A stretch of 64,000 bases of DNA from Agrocybe praecox (taxonomy: Eukaryota > Basidiomycota > Agaricomycetes > Agaricales > Agrocybaceae): NCBI GenBank assembly GCA_964017145.1, contig OZ024841.1:2542001-2606000 (forward strand), written 5' to 3'. The notes beneath the pieces were generated by a model. That model worked only from the letters and a program-made list of their open reading frames with translations, did no database searches and had not been told where the DNA came from. Of this stretch, positions 9,210-19,819 are shown piece after piece. The position numbers and the translations under genes are program-made. Numbering within the stretch: position 1 is the first letter of the stretch; every line of letters begins with the position of its first letter.

Positions 9210-12141
9210 GAGCCCCCCTGTCCGCAGAATCTTGCTTCGGGCCACGTCGGCCACGCTTTGCCCGACGAGGGAGTTCCGTATCTAACGTTATTCCTAGCCA
9301 TTGAGCCAATGAACGAGGTGTTGCTCGAGTGAATTCCCGTGTTGTCAGAGCCGAAGAATCTGTCAGTCCATTAGTGTACCCAGTATCCGGATCCCAAGAA
9401 TTAATTGTTCCTCCGGAAGCAGCACTGTAATCATCGGAGGAAACAAAATCGCATCGCAATGTAGGCCCATTCTCCATATGCCGATTTTCAATTAAGCCTC
9501 TGAAGGTTGCGGCTTGACGAGTACGGTTAAATACCAACCAGAAGACCTGCTGTCCCACTTCGTTTGTTCGTAGGAGGCGCCGCACTCGTACACCCGGCAT
9601 AAGGGTAAGAACTTCCTGTACCCAGTTGACGACCTGTTTCCAAGTGTTGTACACCGGTAGATTCCAGATTATCAAGAATCTAGTTGTGTTTGAACGGTTG
9701 ATCGTCGAAAGAACGGGTACTGCTGACGTAGAGGGTGTCGGGAAAATTTCTTGAAGGCGAGAGGAGCTGGCCGAGGGTACAGCCTGGGTACCCGTTTTAG
9801 AGGCAGCTAAGGCTGGATCGTAGCGAACAACACTTCGTATGTCTTCCATCGCCTCATTCACTACTTCCCGCTCGTTTGACGATCGGTCATCAATTCTTTC
9901 GAGCAGGGAGAGAGGTACTAGCGCTTGCGTTGGCAGTGAAATATTCGAAGCAGCGGCTGGGAGTGCGAGATTGATTCGACCACGAGGGCTTTCGGGTGAA
10001 CGGGGTCGTTTAAGTAGCGCTGAATGAGAGCGCGAACGAGAGCGTGAGAAAGAGCGCGAGCGAGAGCGAAACTCGGAATCCGGGCGAGAAGAGAAGCGAG
10101 AACGAGGACGATATGGAGAACAGGTGGGCGAACGTGAGGCGCAACGAAGACGAGAGCGAGAAGGCGATCGAGGAGGGCGAGGCGGGCTAATAGGAGAACG
10201 GGACCGAGGTCCTCCACGCTTCAAGATGAGATGTCTCGACGGAGAACAAGAGCGCGAACTCCTACGACATCGGTTGTCGGAATTGCCGAGGTAGCGTTGG
10301 TCATTTCCGCGAGAATTTCGTCGTGGCGATCGATTGCTTGACCCAGCTGGAATTCGCGGAAGGATATCCCATCTACCTCTTATCCTATCACGACCTTCCT
10401 GTGAGTAATACCCCTCTCTTCGAGTCGCGTTGAGACTCGCCCGACGAGGGGAAAGCTGCGGTCCTTTGCTCGGTCGATTATCCAAGTTACTCTCGTTGTC
10501 GTGGTCGACGTCCATTGAGTCCTCGATATCCCTGAACTCCAAACGATCGTTAGTCCCCGCATTTTCCCGTTGAAACCTCTGCGGGGAGGGACTACGACTG
10601 TGAACGTCCATAGGTTCCTCCTCGTCACTGTATATCGCTTCTGGCCAACCCATAACTTCCGAATTCAGGTTCGATGGCTCTAACGGTTCATACACTCTTC
10701 CTTCATCTCTTGGGGACGGCCTTTCACTGGAGTACATCCAAGTTGAAGGTTCTCTAGGGACCAAGTCCTTGCCATTAATTCTCTCAAAATAGCCTACTCT
10801 GGGAGCTGGCTGCCCATAAACTGAGGTATTCGCCGTATAGCCAGGAGGAGTCGGAATAGTTCCTTCCATATGCAACTTGCGAGCATGGATGCGATCATAG
10901 TAAGTAATGTAGTCCGAGTCATCTCTATACCCTTTGCCTCGGCGCAGGAAGTAGGTGTTCCCAGTCGAATCCGACTCCTCGGTCCAAGTGCTCCAGGTCA
11001 AACCGCGTTGAACCATTACTACCGGAGGAGGGTGCAGAGTTAGGGATTCAAGTCGTACAGGCGCTCTCGGGTCCTTGTATTTTCCTTCGACCCAACCTTG
11101 AGCTACTGGGGAGGACCTAAGACGATCCGAGTGCATGAATCTTTCTACTAGGTTGGAGTCAGGTATCCCTAAGTCGGTTTGTGGCTTTGATAAAGTGTGT
11201 CCAGAGGAGAAAACTACTCGGTCTATCTCGCCACAATCTCCCACTATCCTAGCAGAGCGGGTGTCGTCCACGAAATTGGAATACTTGGCTTTATGACCCA
11301 TGACACGAACGTTTGACTCGTCCGATCCTATTTCGTGGATAATGTAGCAGGGTACTCGGTGTCTTAGTAACCAGAGACCTAACATTTCTTCCACTCCATT
11401 CAACCACACTCCGATTAGAAGTTCATCAGCGGCAGGGACCTCGCGAAGCGGAGCGACAGAGCTTTCTTCGTCACCTAATACCGCATTAGCGAATCTGCAC
11501 CACGCGGCCATGAGTTTCATTCCTCTTTGTGCATAGGCGTATCGGTCAATGGCATTCTCGTAAGAGAGCAGTCCTCGTAGGTCTCGTAGGTGTTTCGATT
11601 TCGGTCCAGAAGGTCGATTCCGCCAGTGCTCGGGGTGAGATTCAGCCATTTCTTCCCAACTATCCATCCGGCTGCACAAGTGCGCCGATCTCTCCTCCAA
11701 TCGCCTAAGGTGTCCCTCATCCAATCGGCCGTCACTTCCTCCTCTCACAGGTCTCCATATACGTAGGAAGGACACGTATTCAGGTCGACTATCGTCGGAT
11801 TCAGCGAGCACAAATCCAAGCCATGGTCGACTGGCATCATAATGCTGAGGAGATATGGTGGGATCAAATCGGCCAAGGTGACCGTCATATCGTCTAGATC
11901 CTAGTGGCAATTTAAGTCCCAATTCAGCTTCTTTGTCTTTCACTCCTGGGTAAAACTCCGTTTTGGTTGAATTCGGGGACCATATTTCCCAAGAGCTGAG
12001 GAAGGCAGTAACGATTCGAGACAACATTAGGGCGAAGGTAGGCAGCAGGAACAGCATGGCATCTTGAATAGCAGGTTTCAGAGCATAACCTGCGAAGCTA
12101 GCGAGCCGATCAGACGAGTAAAGGCGCATCCTCAATTCCAA
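9205..12141 (-). CDS. Gypsy third ORF: large protein with RS-rich region and RRM-like C-terminal domain
   Basis: An uninterrupted frame of 978 codons lies between pol and the 3' LTR. Residues ~25-50 form a hydrophobic stretch that could be a membrane segment or buried helix. Residues ~80-300 form a globular region (PWLGFVLAE, LRIWRPVRGGSDG, VPCYIIHEIG). Residues ~620-710 are packed with Arg-Ser dipeptides, as in SR splicing factors. Residues ~818-905 look like an RNA-recognition fold: FLIIWNLP as an RNP2-like strand, then VFWLVFNRTRQAATF resembling the RNP1/helix region. The C-terminus is basic (RRAKRGRRGPK). Its last codons overlap the polypurine tract and its stop is in the LTR, so it belongs to the element. 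I recall related uncharacterised Agaricomycete proteins but know of no proven function. My inference is RNA binding, for example handling the element's long transcript. Confidence 0.7.
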   Translation of the reverse strand: MELRMRLYSSDRLASFAGYALKPAIQDAMLFLLPTFALMLSRIVTAFLSSWEIWSPNSTKTEFYPGVKDKEAELGLKLPLGSRRYDGHLGRFDPTISPQHYDASRPWLGFVLAESDDSRPEYVSFLRIWRPVRGGSDGRLDEGHLRRLEERSAHLCSRMDSWEEMAESHPEHWRNRPSGPKSKHLRDLRGLLSYENAIDRYAYAQRGMKLMAAWCRFANAVLGDEESSVAPLREVPAADELLIGVWLNGVEEMLGLWLLRHRVPCYIIHEIGSDESNVRVMGHKAKYSNFVDDTRSARIVGDCGEIDRVVFSSGHTLSKPQTDLGIPDSNLVERFMHSDRLRSSPVAQGWVEGKYKDPRAPVRLESLTLHPPPVVMVQRGLTWSTWTEESDSTGNTYFLRRGKGYRDDSDYITYYDRIHARKLHMEGTIPTPPGYTANTSVYGQPAPRVGYFERINGKDLVPREPSTWMYSSERPSPRDEGRVYEPLEPSNLNSEVMGWPEAIYSDEEEPMDVHSRSPSPQRFQRENAGTNDRLEFRDIEDSMDVDHDNESNLDNRPSKGPQLSPRRASLNATRREGYYSQEGRDRIRGRWDILPRIPAGSSNRSPRRNSRGNDQRYLGNSDNRCRRSSRSCSPSRHLILKRGGPRSRSPISPPRPPRSPSRSRLRCASRSPTCSPYRPRSRFSSRPDSEFRSRSRSFSRSRSRSHSALLKRPRSPESPRGRINLALPAAASNISLPTQALVPLSLLERIDDRSSNEREVVNEAMEDIRSVVRYDPALAASKTGTQAVPSASSSRLQEIFPTPSTSAVPVLSTINRSNTTRFLIIWNLPVYNTWKQVVNWVQEVLTLMPGVRVRRLLRTNEVGQQVFWLVFNRTRQAATFRGLIENRHMENGPTLRCDFVSSDDYSAASGGTINSWDPDTGYTNGLTDSSALTTREFTRATPRSLAQWLGITLDTELPRRAKRGRRGPKQDSADRGAL
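9210..9223 (-). promoter_or_regulatory. Polypurine tract of the Gypsy element
   Basis: On the minus strand the sequence GGACAGGGGGGCTC lies directly before the 3' LTR. It is the expected plus-strand priming site for reverse transcription, and it also encodes the last residues of the third ORF. Confidence 0.7.
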
Positions 12142-12522
12142 CCCACAAATTCTTCCACTTCGAGAATCCGGGAGCTATTCAAATTAAGACTAGCCGAAGG
12201 ATTTTTGAACTGATAACACTAACGCGTATTCGCAGTGTAGCGCCTCTCAATTTCCTCGAAGGCAATCGACGTAGACGCAGCTGGTGGGCGCTATCCGACG
12301 TCGTTCGCAAGGAGAGTTGGTGGTGGTAGGGAGCCAAAGGTATTAGCCGATTTTGTCCGACGTGTACATGACATAAGCGCTGTTGATTATCTATTCTATA
12401 GTTAAATTATTACTTAATATTATCGCAATTCTATTTTTATCTACGGTAGTTAGAACGTCTAAGGTGTCAATGAAACTGAAATGGTTGAATGGAAGAAATC
12501 TTTATAGTGAAAATTTAGAGGT
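12142..12522 (-). other. Spacer between pol and the third ORF of the Gypsy element
   Basis: About 380 bp without an open frame. A TATAAAG word lies on the minus strand near 12494-12500, about 355 bp before the third ORF's start. It could serve a subgenomic promoter, or the third ORF could be made from a spliced transcript. Nothing decides between these. Confidence 0.35.
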
Positions 12523-15200
12523 TCAAGCAAGGTGGTGTAGTTTTAGGTACTCTCGCTTGAGTTCGGGCGCGTTGCGAATATCATATTCAGAAATCCAGGA
12601 GTCATCTGCCGGGCCATATCCTGCCCATCGCACTCGATACATCCGTCTGTTACCGTCCTTTCTATTCGTCAGTTTATGGCCTAGTATGGCTTCAACTTCA
12701 TATTCGGGTGTGGCTAGGAATTCACGCGTGGATGGCAGGGTTTCCCTTTCCCCAAATTCCTTAGGCGAAGGGTAGTATTTCTTCAAATGACTTATGTTAA
12801 AAACGGGGTGCATAGGGTATGTATCCGGCAGTCGAAGACGGTAAACGACGGGGTTGATCTTTTCTAGCACTTCAAAAGGGCCGATCGTTCTTTGGACCAG
12901 CTTTTTTCCTGTGCCCTCGGTCTCTACTAATTTAAGAGTATGCGGATTTATTAGCACTAAATCCCCGACTTTAATGTCATCCACGGGTCGTCTTCCTTTG
13001 TTATAGGCTCGAGCTTGCTTGTCCTGAGCGAGCGCGAGAGAATTCCTGGCTAGAATTTGTGCTTCCTCTATCGAGAGTATGAACTCTTCTGCCTTCTGAC
13101 TGGGAAGGAATGGTCTCGAGGAAGGATCCATTTCCTTTATCAACGCACTCGTAGAAAGTCGTGGGTTATAGCCCATTAAAAGGAAATTTGGCAAATAAGT
13201 GGTCGAAGAGTGCACGGAAGAATTATATGAGAACGCTAACACGCTCAGCCATTCTGACCAGCTGTTACGCTTGCCCGCTACGTAGGCTCTCAACATTTGT
13301 TCTATAGTGGCATTCAGCACTTCCGTTTGTCCATCAGTTTGAGGATGATGCGAAGATGACAGGGCCATTACGCCGCCATAGTTAGCTACTACGGATTTCC
13401 AAAAATCAGTTGCCCAGCGTTTATCTCGGTTGGCAATTATTCGTTCAGGCAACCCGAAGATGTTCGCAACCCTCTCGACAAATAATTTGGCGAAACCCTC
13501 GCGATTAAGGTTATCATGAGTAGGAATTATTATGGCGAATTTCGTAAGTTTGTCGACTATTACTAGCACGGCCGTATATTTCTCCTTACCAGAGGCAGGT
13601 AAACCAGTTATAAGATCTAGAGAAACGGTGGCAAATGGTCGGGCAGGTATATGCGCAGGTCGTAAAGCTCCTGATTTCTTCTTGTGGTCCACTTTAATTT
13701 TCTGGCATACGTCACAGGTAGAGCAAAATTCAGAAGTGTCCTTCATCATGGAATTCCAATAGAACACTTCTAGTAGTCTGGCTGAAAATCGTTTATAACC
13801 AGCGTGCGCGCTTTCGTACGGAGAGTCGTGTATCCATTTAAGGACATAATTGACTTGAGAGCGAGGTACGCACAATTTCGCGTTCCAGTCGGCGTCCAGG
13901 AAATACAATAATCCATCTGCTCCCTTCCGGAAGTGAGAAGGAGTCAACACTATATTCGGATTTGGTCTGTCGTCCATGTATCGCTTAGCAAAGAAAGGGT
14001 CTGCCTTATAGCCTTCGACAAACTGTTTCACTATAGATGATTTCATTGCTACTAATAGGTGAGTTCTATTATTCCAGTTCTCTTCCAGGTCGTCGATTCG
14101 TGGCTTAACTCCGACGGGGTAAGTCCAATGATCATCGTTCTCAAAGGGTAACTCGCTGTCCACCTCGCTTTTCTCTTTCCCGGTTATTTCGTCAACTGTG
14201 AGAGGCTTAATTTCCATCTTTATAGATTCGCTCTGCTCAGCTGCCCTTTGCTTCCTGGTCATGACTGGGAAAGCACTTTTCTCGATAACATCCTCCCACC
14301 AGAATACGGAGAAGGCAGCTTTCACTGCGGGACCATTCGAGCCTCGATCTTCTGCTAATTGAGCTAAAGCTCGCTTCTCCGTGTCTTGTACAATAGTCAC
14401 CGTCTCGTCTCTGGCTGGCGAGCTATGCGGCGGAATTCTAGGCATACGAGATAAGGGGTCCACGTTTGAGTGTACTCGTCCAGGTCTGTGTACTATGCAA
14501 AGACTGGGATACGCTGCAAAGACCGCCCCCCACGCCGCTAGCCGCCGATTAGCATTCTCGTAGACTCTTGCCCACTGTAGGGCCGCGTGATCTGTGATCA
14601 GGGTAATGATTTCTCCCTCGATAAAGGGCTGAAATTTGACGAGAGCTTCCTTGGCGCCCAACGCTTCACGTTCCGTGGCACTATAATTGCGTTCTGCAGG
14701 TTTCAGAGATCGACTCCAATAGGCTATGACCCTCTCCACGTGAACGACTGTCTCATCTAATGTCGATCCCCAGTCGTCCGCGGTTGATCGTTCCACCACA
14801 TCCTTAATTAATATGGAGAACAATGAAGGCACGTTCTCCCGAGCTTCCCAAGCTTTACGGAGTCGATCATACACAGGAGTACCCTTCAAATCACCGACGA
14901 GGATGGGTTGTATTTGCTGTAGACTAGCGCCCAGGGCATAATCTGAGGCGTCCATGTATAAGCGGTACGGTTGACCTTGAATCGGATGACCCAGTACCGG
15001 AGCAGAAGCTAGGGCTGCCTTAGTGTTGCTCCAAGCTGTTTCGTGTTCAGCCGTCCAACGCCATCGTACACCTTTCTTGAGAAGAGCAAACAGAGGAGAA
15101 GCTATGAAGGAGTAAAAAGGGATATATTGAGAAAAGTACACCACCATGCCTAAGAACTTCTGGAGGTCGTGAACATTAGCCGGACGGGACAACTCCTGAA
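12523..15200 (-). CDS. Gypsy pol, 3' part: end of RT, RNase H, integrase, chromodomain
   Basis: The frame continues from the RT segment once the copia-like insertion is removed. In order: RT thumb/connection (HDLQKFLGMVVYFSQYIP), RNase H (YMDASDYALGASL, then ITDHAALQW), an H2C2 integrase zinc finger (CSTCDVCQK), the DDE core starting at SLDLITGLP, the HHPQTDGQTEVLN block with the catalytic Glu, and a C-terminal chromodomain (YEVEAILGH, then YRVRWAGYGPADDSWI). The block that should read SDRD or ADRD at the second catalytic Asp reads ANRD (codon 13429-13431), which predicts a dead integrase. The chromodomain is known in this clade to steer insertion to particular chromatin. Confidence 0.9.
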
Positions 15201-15362
15201 TGTCAGAAGGAGGTGCAGCAACGCAGGGACGAGACACGACGAGAGAAATGGTAATGGATTAAGGAGGAAAACACGGCGAGTACGCAAATACATATGGAGT
15301 ACGAGGCGTGGGAATGATCCCGTGAGCAGACGATGTGAGGTACCTAGGAACATAGTCCAACA
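15201..15362 (-). repeat. 3' LTR of the mini copia-like element
   Basis: Identical to 17398-17559 except for one CG versus CA difference. Confidence 0.95.
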
Positions 15363-15434
15363 CACCCCCATACCGAACAGGAGGATGGAACGGGAAAGAA
15401 AAGTAAAAAGGTAGAAAAATAAGCGAGTAAAGTG

Positions 15435-16601
15435 TTAAGAAACCCAAGGGTTGAAGAATGGATGATAATAATTATAATTACTAGTACTAGAATCAAAATA
15501 GTCCGTTGAAGAAGAAAAAGAACAAAGCGGATATGAAGTTGAAGTGGGTGAAACAGTCGGGAGTAAAGACGCATTCTGAAATAATGAAGGGTTTCGCAGA
15601 ATGTTGTCACCGGAGGAGATAAAAGAACCAAAGAAACCAGAGTAAACACCCCCATTGTGAAGAGTGCACGAAGAGTCAGCGTGAGCAGAGGTGGGAGGAG
15701 TTACTGGATCGCGACAGGAAGCTACAGACCTATCCAACAAATCAGCAGAAGCACCCCCATTTTCGGGCACTGCTAAAGAGTCGATATGTTTGGGAGTGAC
15801 GGTTGGAGATGGCCGAGCGAGTTGGTCGTGCGTCAGAGAGGAATAAGAGTTCGTTCTTAGACTTTTCGCACCCCCATAATTGATACTTTCTTCAGCCGTC
15901 GAAGAAGCCGGACGTGCCCGCTCCAGAAGGGACTCCAAAGTGTAGGGTTGCAACGGTGAAGCAGGAATATTCTGTGAGGCAACAGAAAATCCAGCAAATG
16001 GACGAATAGTCGATGACGGAAATTCGATCACCGGCTGTGTAGGAGGACAAGGACGAGTGGGGGAAGAGGAACTCAAAGGCGCCGGGACAAAGGCAAGAAC
16101 AGGTCCAATAGAAGACGAGAGCTGAGGAAAGGTGGATGGTGTTTGAGAGGTTTGCGGCATTGATGCAGTAGGTAATATGGGTCGAAAAGGAAAGGCAAAA
16201 CAACCGTGCACGCGAGATGGATTTGAAGCCTTCATCTGATGCAACAGCAAGTATTTGGGAAGAGCAGGGGTTACGCGTCGCTGTTTTTCAGGGAAAATGA
16301 TGCGTGGAGACCGTGAAGCCAACATAAATTGGGCACCAGTAGTAGCAAAACGGCTGACAGAGAAAAAATTTCCAACAGATGATGGAATATGCCAGCAGTC
16401 GTGTAGGAGGAATTCGAAAGGAAAGCCCTTGACCGAAAAAGAAATTTGCACGGTCCCAGTACCCTCGATAACAAACTGCGAACCATAAAGGCTCTGAACT
16501 TCCTTCCGACCAGGAACATAGGTCTCAAAGTATGAGCGGTGACGAATGACGTGGGCTTGGATAATGTTATCGACGAGGAAATACATAGATTGGCTTCCCA
16601 T
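15435..16601 (-). CDS. Copia-type protease-like protein of the mini element, catalytic motif lost
   Basis: The frame has 388 codons. Residues ~8-130 resemble the aspartic-protease-like beta-barrel of Ty1/copia polyproteins (TNT1-94-like): FLVDN, RHRSYFETY, FVIEGTGTV, FLLHDCWHIPSSVGNFFSVS. Where active proteases have D-[ST]-G the sequence reads D-N-I (about 16561-16581), so proteolysis is unlikely. The rest is Ser/Pro/Thr-rich low complexity. It includes three genomic ATGGGGGTG boxes that also occur as the purine tract next to the LTR. An upstream minus-strand frame from ATG 16743 to about 16569, in another frame, may be the original N-terminus, lost by frameshift or splicing. Confidence 0.7.
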   Translation of the reverse strand: MGSQSMYFLVDNIIQAHVIRHRSYFETYVPGRKEVQSLYGSQFVIEGTGTVQISFSVKGFPFEFLLHDCWHIPSSVGNFFSVSRFATTGAQFMLASRSPRIIFPEKQRRVTPALPKYLLLHQMKASNPSRVHGCFAFPFRPILPTASMPQTSQTPSTFPQLSSSIGPVLAFVPAPLSSSSPTRPCPPTQPVIEFPSSTIRPFAGFSVASQNIPASPLQPYTLESLLERARPASSTAEESINYGGAKSLRTNSYSSLTHDQLARPSPTVTPKHIDSLAVPENGGASADLLDRSVASCRDPVTPPTSAHADSSCTLHNGGVYSGFFGSFISSGDNILRNPSLFQNASLLPTVSPTSTSYPLCSFSSSTDYFDSSTSNYNYYHPFFNPWVS

Positions 16602-17385
16602 TGCTATCCACGGGCATATCCCAAAGAGGGATATTATTGGCTGTCGAGGGTGTTACGAGTTCGTCCGCAGGTCCCGGTAGACTATAAGCAGACGATGTTG
16701 ATGGTTTCGAAGAGGGTTTAGGGTGAGATCGTCGAGGAGGCATCACGGAAACTGGGAAATATTAAATATGTCCAAAGACAGCGAAAAGGGAAGGGAATTA
16801 ATAGAATATATGCACAAAAAAGCGAAAAATGTTGAATGTATGCGCAAAAAAGGTAGGTATATGCACTCAAAAGAGCTGAGAAATAGGGATGAAAACCAAG
16901 GGATGGAATACAAGTAGACAAAAAAAGCGAAGAGAAGAATAGAGACTGGGTGAAAATTCAAAGAATAGGTGTTGATAATGGTGGATGATATGGTTCACCA
17001 GGGACCCAACTGCAGAGATGCAGGATAATGATAGCCAACAGATATATGACAAGCTGGGGTCACAGAGTTGATGATGACCTATGAAGAGGCCCTACTGCAA
17101 AAAAGCAGGAACATTGATGGAGGTGGTACACTTGAGTTGCGGTTTGTGCCCGGAAACCCAACTGCAGGAGGCAGGGAGTTGTGTTGACAGAGATAGTACA
17201 GTAAATGAGACTGTAGAGCCAATTGAGGTACACTTGAGTTACGGTTCGTGCCCGGAAACCCGACTGTCTGGAGAAATCCAAGGACAGGGAAAGATATTGA
17301 CGGAAATACAGCAAGCGGAGCTGCAGAGCCAATTTTTAAAAATTTGGTAAAGGCGTGAAAAATCGTCTAAATAGCGAAGGCGGCG

Positions 17386-17397
17386 GGGCCCATAACC
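17386..17397 (-). promoter_or_regulatory. Primer-binding-site candidate of the mini copia-like element
   Basis: GGTTATGGGCCC on the minus strand, directly adjoining the 5' LTR. This is the expected position for tRNA priming. The tRNA was not identified. Confidence 0.55.
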
Positions 17398-17559
17398 TGT
17401 CAGAAGGAGGTGCAGCAACGCAGGGACGAGACACGACGAGAGAAATGGTAATGGATTAAGGAGGAAAACACAGCGAGTACGCAAATACATATGGAGTACG
17501 AGGCGTGGGAATGATCCCGTGAGCAGACGATGTGAGGTACCTAGGAACATAGTCCAACA
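17398..17559 (-). repeat. 5' LTR of the mini copia-like element
   Basis: 162-bp LTR adjoining the second CTGAA duplication. Its antisense reading adds a spurious tail to the interrupted Gypsy RT frame. Confidence 0.95.
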
Positions 17560-18676
17560 CTGAATAGCTGCGACTTTTTCTTCATGAGTGGATAAACCTA
17601 AACGAGAAACCTTTTGGCCCAGGAGGAGAATAGAGGAGTATCCGATAAAACATTTGGAGGGTGAAAGTGTAATTCCAGCGGAGGATATAGCGCCTAACAC
17701 TCGATCAAGGTGGATTAAATGATCGTCCCAATTCTTCGAGAAGACTACTATGTCGTCGATGTATACCAAGGCAAAAAGCCATAGAAACGGGGAAAGGATA
17801 CCCTGCATGATTCGTTGGAAAATGGAGGGTCCGTTACGCAGTCCGAAGGGCATTCGTTTAAATTGCCATAGTCCAAGGTGACAGCGGAAGGCCGTCTTTT
17901 CCTTGTCCTTCTCGGCCATCTCTAATTGCGTGAAGCCTGAAAGTGCATCGAACGACGATAATACTTGAGAACCAGACAACGCTTGGATAATCTCAGATTG
18001 CCTGGGTATAGGGAACTCATCCGGGATAGTTTGCGAGTTGAGCTTGCGGTAGTCGACTACTAGGCGAGGTTTGCCGTTTCGATATACGACTACCACAGGG
18101 AATCCCCAAGGGCTCACTGAGGGCTCGATAACTCCCGCTTCGAACCACACATTAACCTGCTTATCGATGACCTCTCGCTTCGCAGGAGATGCACCATACA
18201 TCGGCACTGAGATTGGCTGTACATTGTCTTTAAGCGGAATTTCCACCTTGGCTTCTACGTGTCCTAGTCGTCCACCTACTCCAAAAGCTTTCTCATTTCG
18301 CCTCAGTAAATCGGCGAGTTTCGAAGCATATTCGAGAGGGATATCAGGCCCTAAGTTAACGAGTTCGGATATATCTCCTTGGACTACCTCTGGAGCGACA
18401 GCAGTCGTTTTCGGACCCCAATTCTCGTCGGTATCCAGTTTATCCGAGCTGGGGTCTTTGGCAGTAGTAGCCTGCCCCAAATCTTGGTCCTTTAAGGTCC
18501 CAGCTATCACAGTTCGAATAGACTCGGCTGCCATAGCATAAGACGCATAGGTCTCTCCTTTAGGCGAGTCTAACGTTAACAGATCAAGCAAGTATCCTAC
18601 GATGTCTCCAGCTCGAATATAGATAGGTCTCGGGCTAGGGTTAGCGATAGGAATATACGGGTAGTTGGCGTTAACC
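17560..18676 (-). CDS. Gypsy pol, middle part: reverse transcriptase
   Basis: Starts within VNANYPYIPIANPS, where the MULE-like element interrupts the frame, and ends at VAAIQ, where the copia-like element interrupts it. The RT fingers and palm are visible: WGFPVVVVYRNGKPRLVVDY, SSFDALSGFTQLEM with the first catalytic Asp, RMPFGLRNGPSIFQ, and the YIDD box in FALVYIDDIVVFS. No internal stop is seen, so this domain looks intact apart from the two insertions. Confidence 0.92.
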
Positions 18677-19322
18677 AGCCTTGTCTGGTATATTCATGTA
18701 TCAATCCTGGCAATTTGGCCTTTTTCTGATACATCATGGTGGGCAGTTGCCCAACCCGCCAATATGCACCAAGTGTGCCGTAGGCAGAGAGCAGTTGGGC
18801 TTGCCAAACATTAATAAACATTGCTGTTTTTGATGTTTTCGGACAATAATTATATGTTGCAGGCGTAGTGGGTATGTTTTTTGTTGCGATATGTCAGATA
18901 TGTGTTCTATATATATATTATGTTTTTTTGGAACCCTTTGCGCACCCAAAAATGGACGGCACAGGATGGATTGGAAAACATACATCCGGATGACGTGTTA
19001 TTTATAGACGGACACAGGAATCAGTGTCCCCGAAGTGCCCGAAGCTGTAATTGGGCTCCTGCGCTTCGTTGGGCATCGTTCGGGGCGCTAAAAAAGCGTA
19101 GATATAATGTAGGAATATGTTTTGATTTTTGGGGGCGCTTTGCGCCATCAAAAGAGGACGGGAGGGGATGGATTGCAAAACATGAAACCAGATGACGTGT
19201 TATTTTTAGGTCATTTTGACAATTTCGGACGTTGCGCTATTTTTAATTATGATATCATCATTTTTCTACTATATGTATTTATTTTACAAATACATATGCT
19301 CTAGCCTAGATTAGATTAGATA
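18677..19322 (+). repeat. Left terminal inverted repeat of MULE-like copy 2
   Basis: 646 bp. All but the first 19 bases are identical to the inverse of 22011-22637. It contains an AT-rich run (TATATATATATTATG) and TTTGGGTGCGCAAAGGG-type sequence. Confidence 0.9.
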
Positions 19323-19819
19323 TCCAGAAAGCGACTTGCTTTCTATTTTGGGTAGCATTCCCAATGCGGAATTTATTGCCCTTTTAGGCACATCTTTTTT
19401 ACACCATATAACAATGTTCAAAATTTGATTTTATATCGTATACTACACTATATTATGACAATATACATATGTATTTATAATGTAATAAGGGAGCTGAGAT
19501 TCACGCGCTGTTGCTCACCTGTCGCGTTGGGTAGTGCTACGAGCTGGTACCTACGCGATCGCTGGTGCCTAGCCGGTCGTGGTGCTACGCGCTCGCCAGT
19601 GAGCACCCGTCGCGCTTGCTGGTGGCTACCCCTTCACTCGCTCCTTCGCCATCTTCCTACTCTCTCGCATTCGCTGTCTCTGCCGCTCGCCGATGTGTTG
19701 CTGGTCACTGTCGTCGTCGTCGGTAGTGGTGGTGGTGGTCGCGAGAGACATCCTGTTCGCCTGTACCGTCCCCCTCAGACGTCTCTCCAGCTCGTCGCCA
19801 CCCATTGACTTGTCCGTTA

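Larger units (their letters stand above)
15201..17559 (-). mobile_element. Mini copia-like LTR element (2.36 kb) inserted in Gypsy pol
   Basis: Two 162-bp LTRs (15201-15362, 17398-17559) start TGTCAG and end CCAACA on the plus strand and differ by one CpG transition. The 5-bp duplication CTGAA flanks it (15196-15200, 17560-17564). On the minus strand a primer-binding-site candidate GGTTATGGGCCC lies next to the right LTR, and a purine tract ATGGGGGTG lies against the left LTR. It carries one main frame with a copia-type protease-like region and no RT, so it should depend on another element for mobility. Confidence 0.9.

Noticed and set aside
12383..12775. Plus-strand frame overlapping the Gypsy pol end
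   Set aside because: It is antisense to the chromodomain coding region and has no features of its own.
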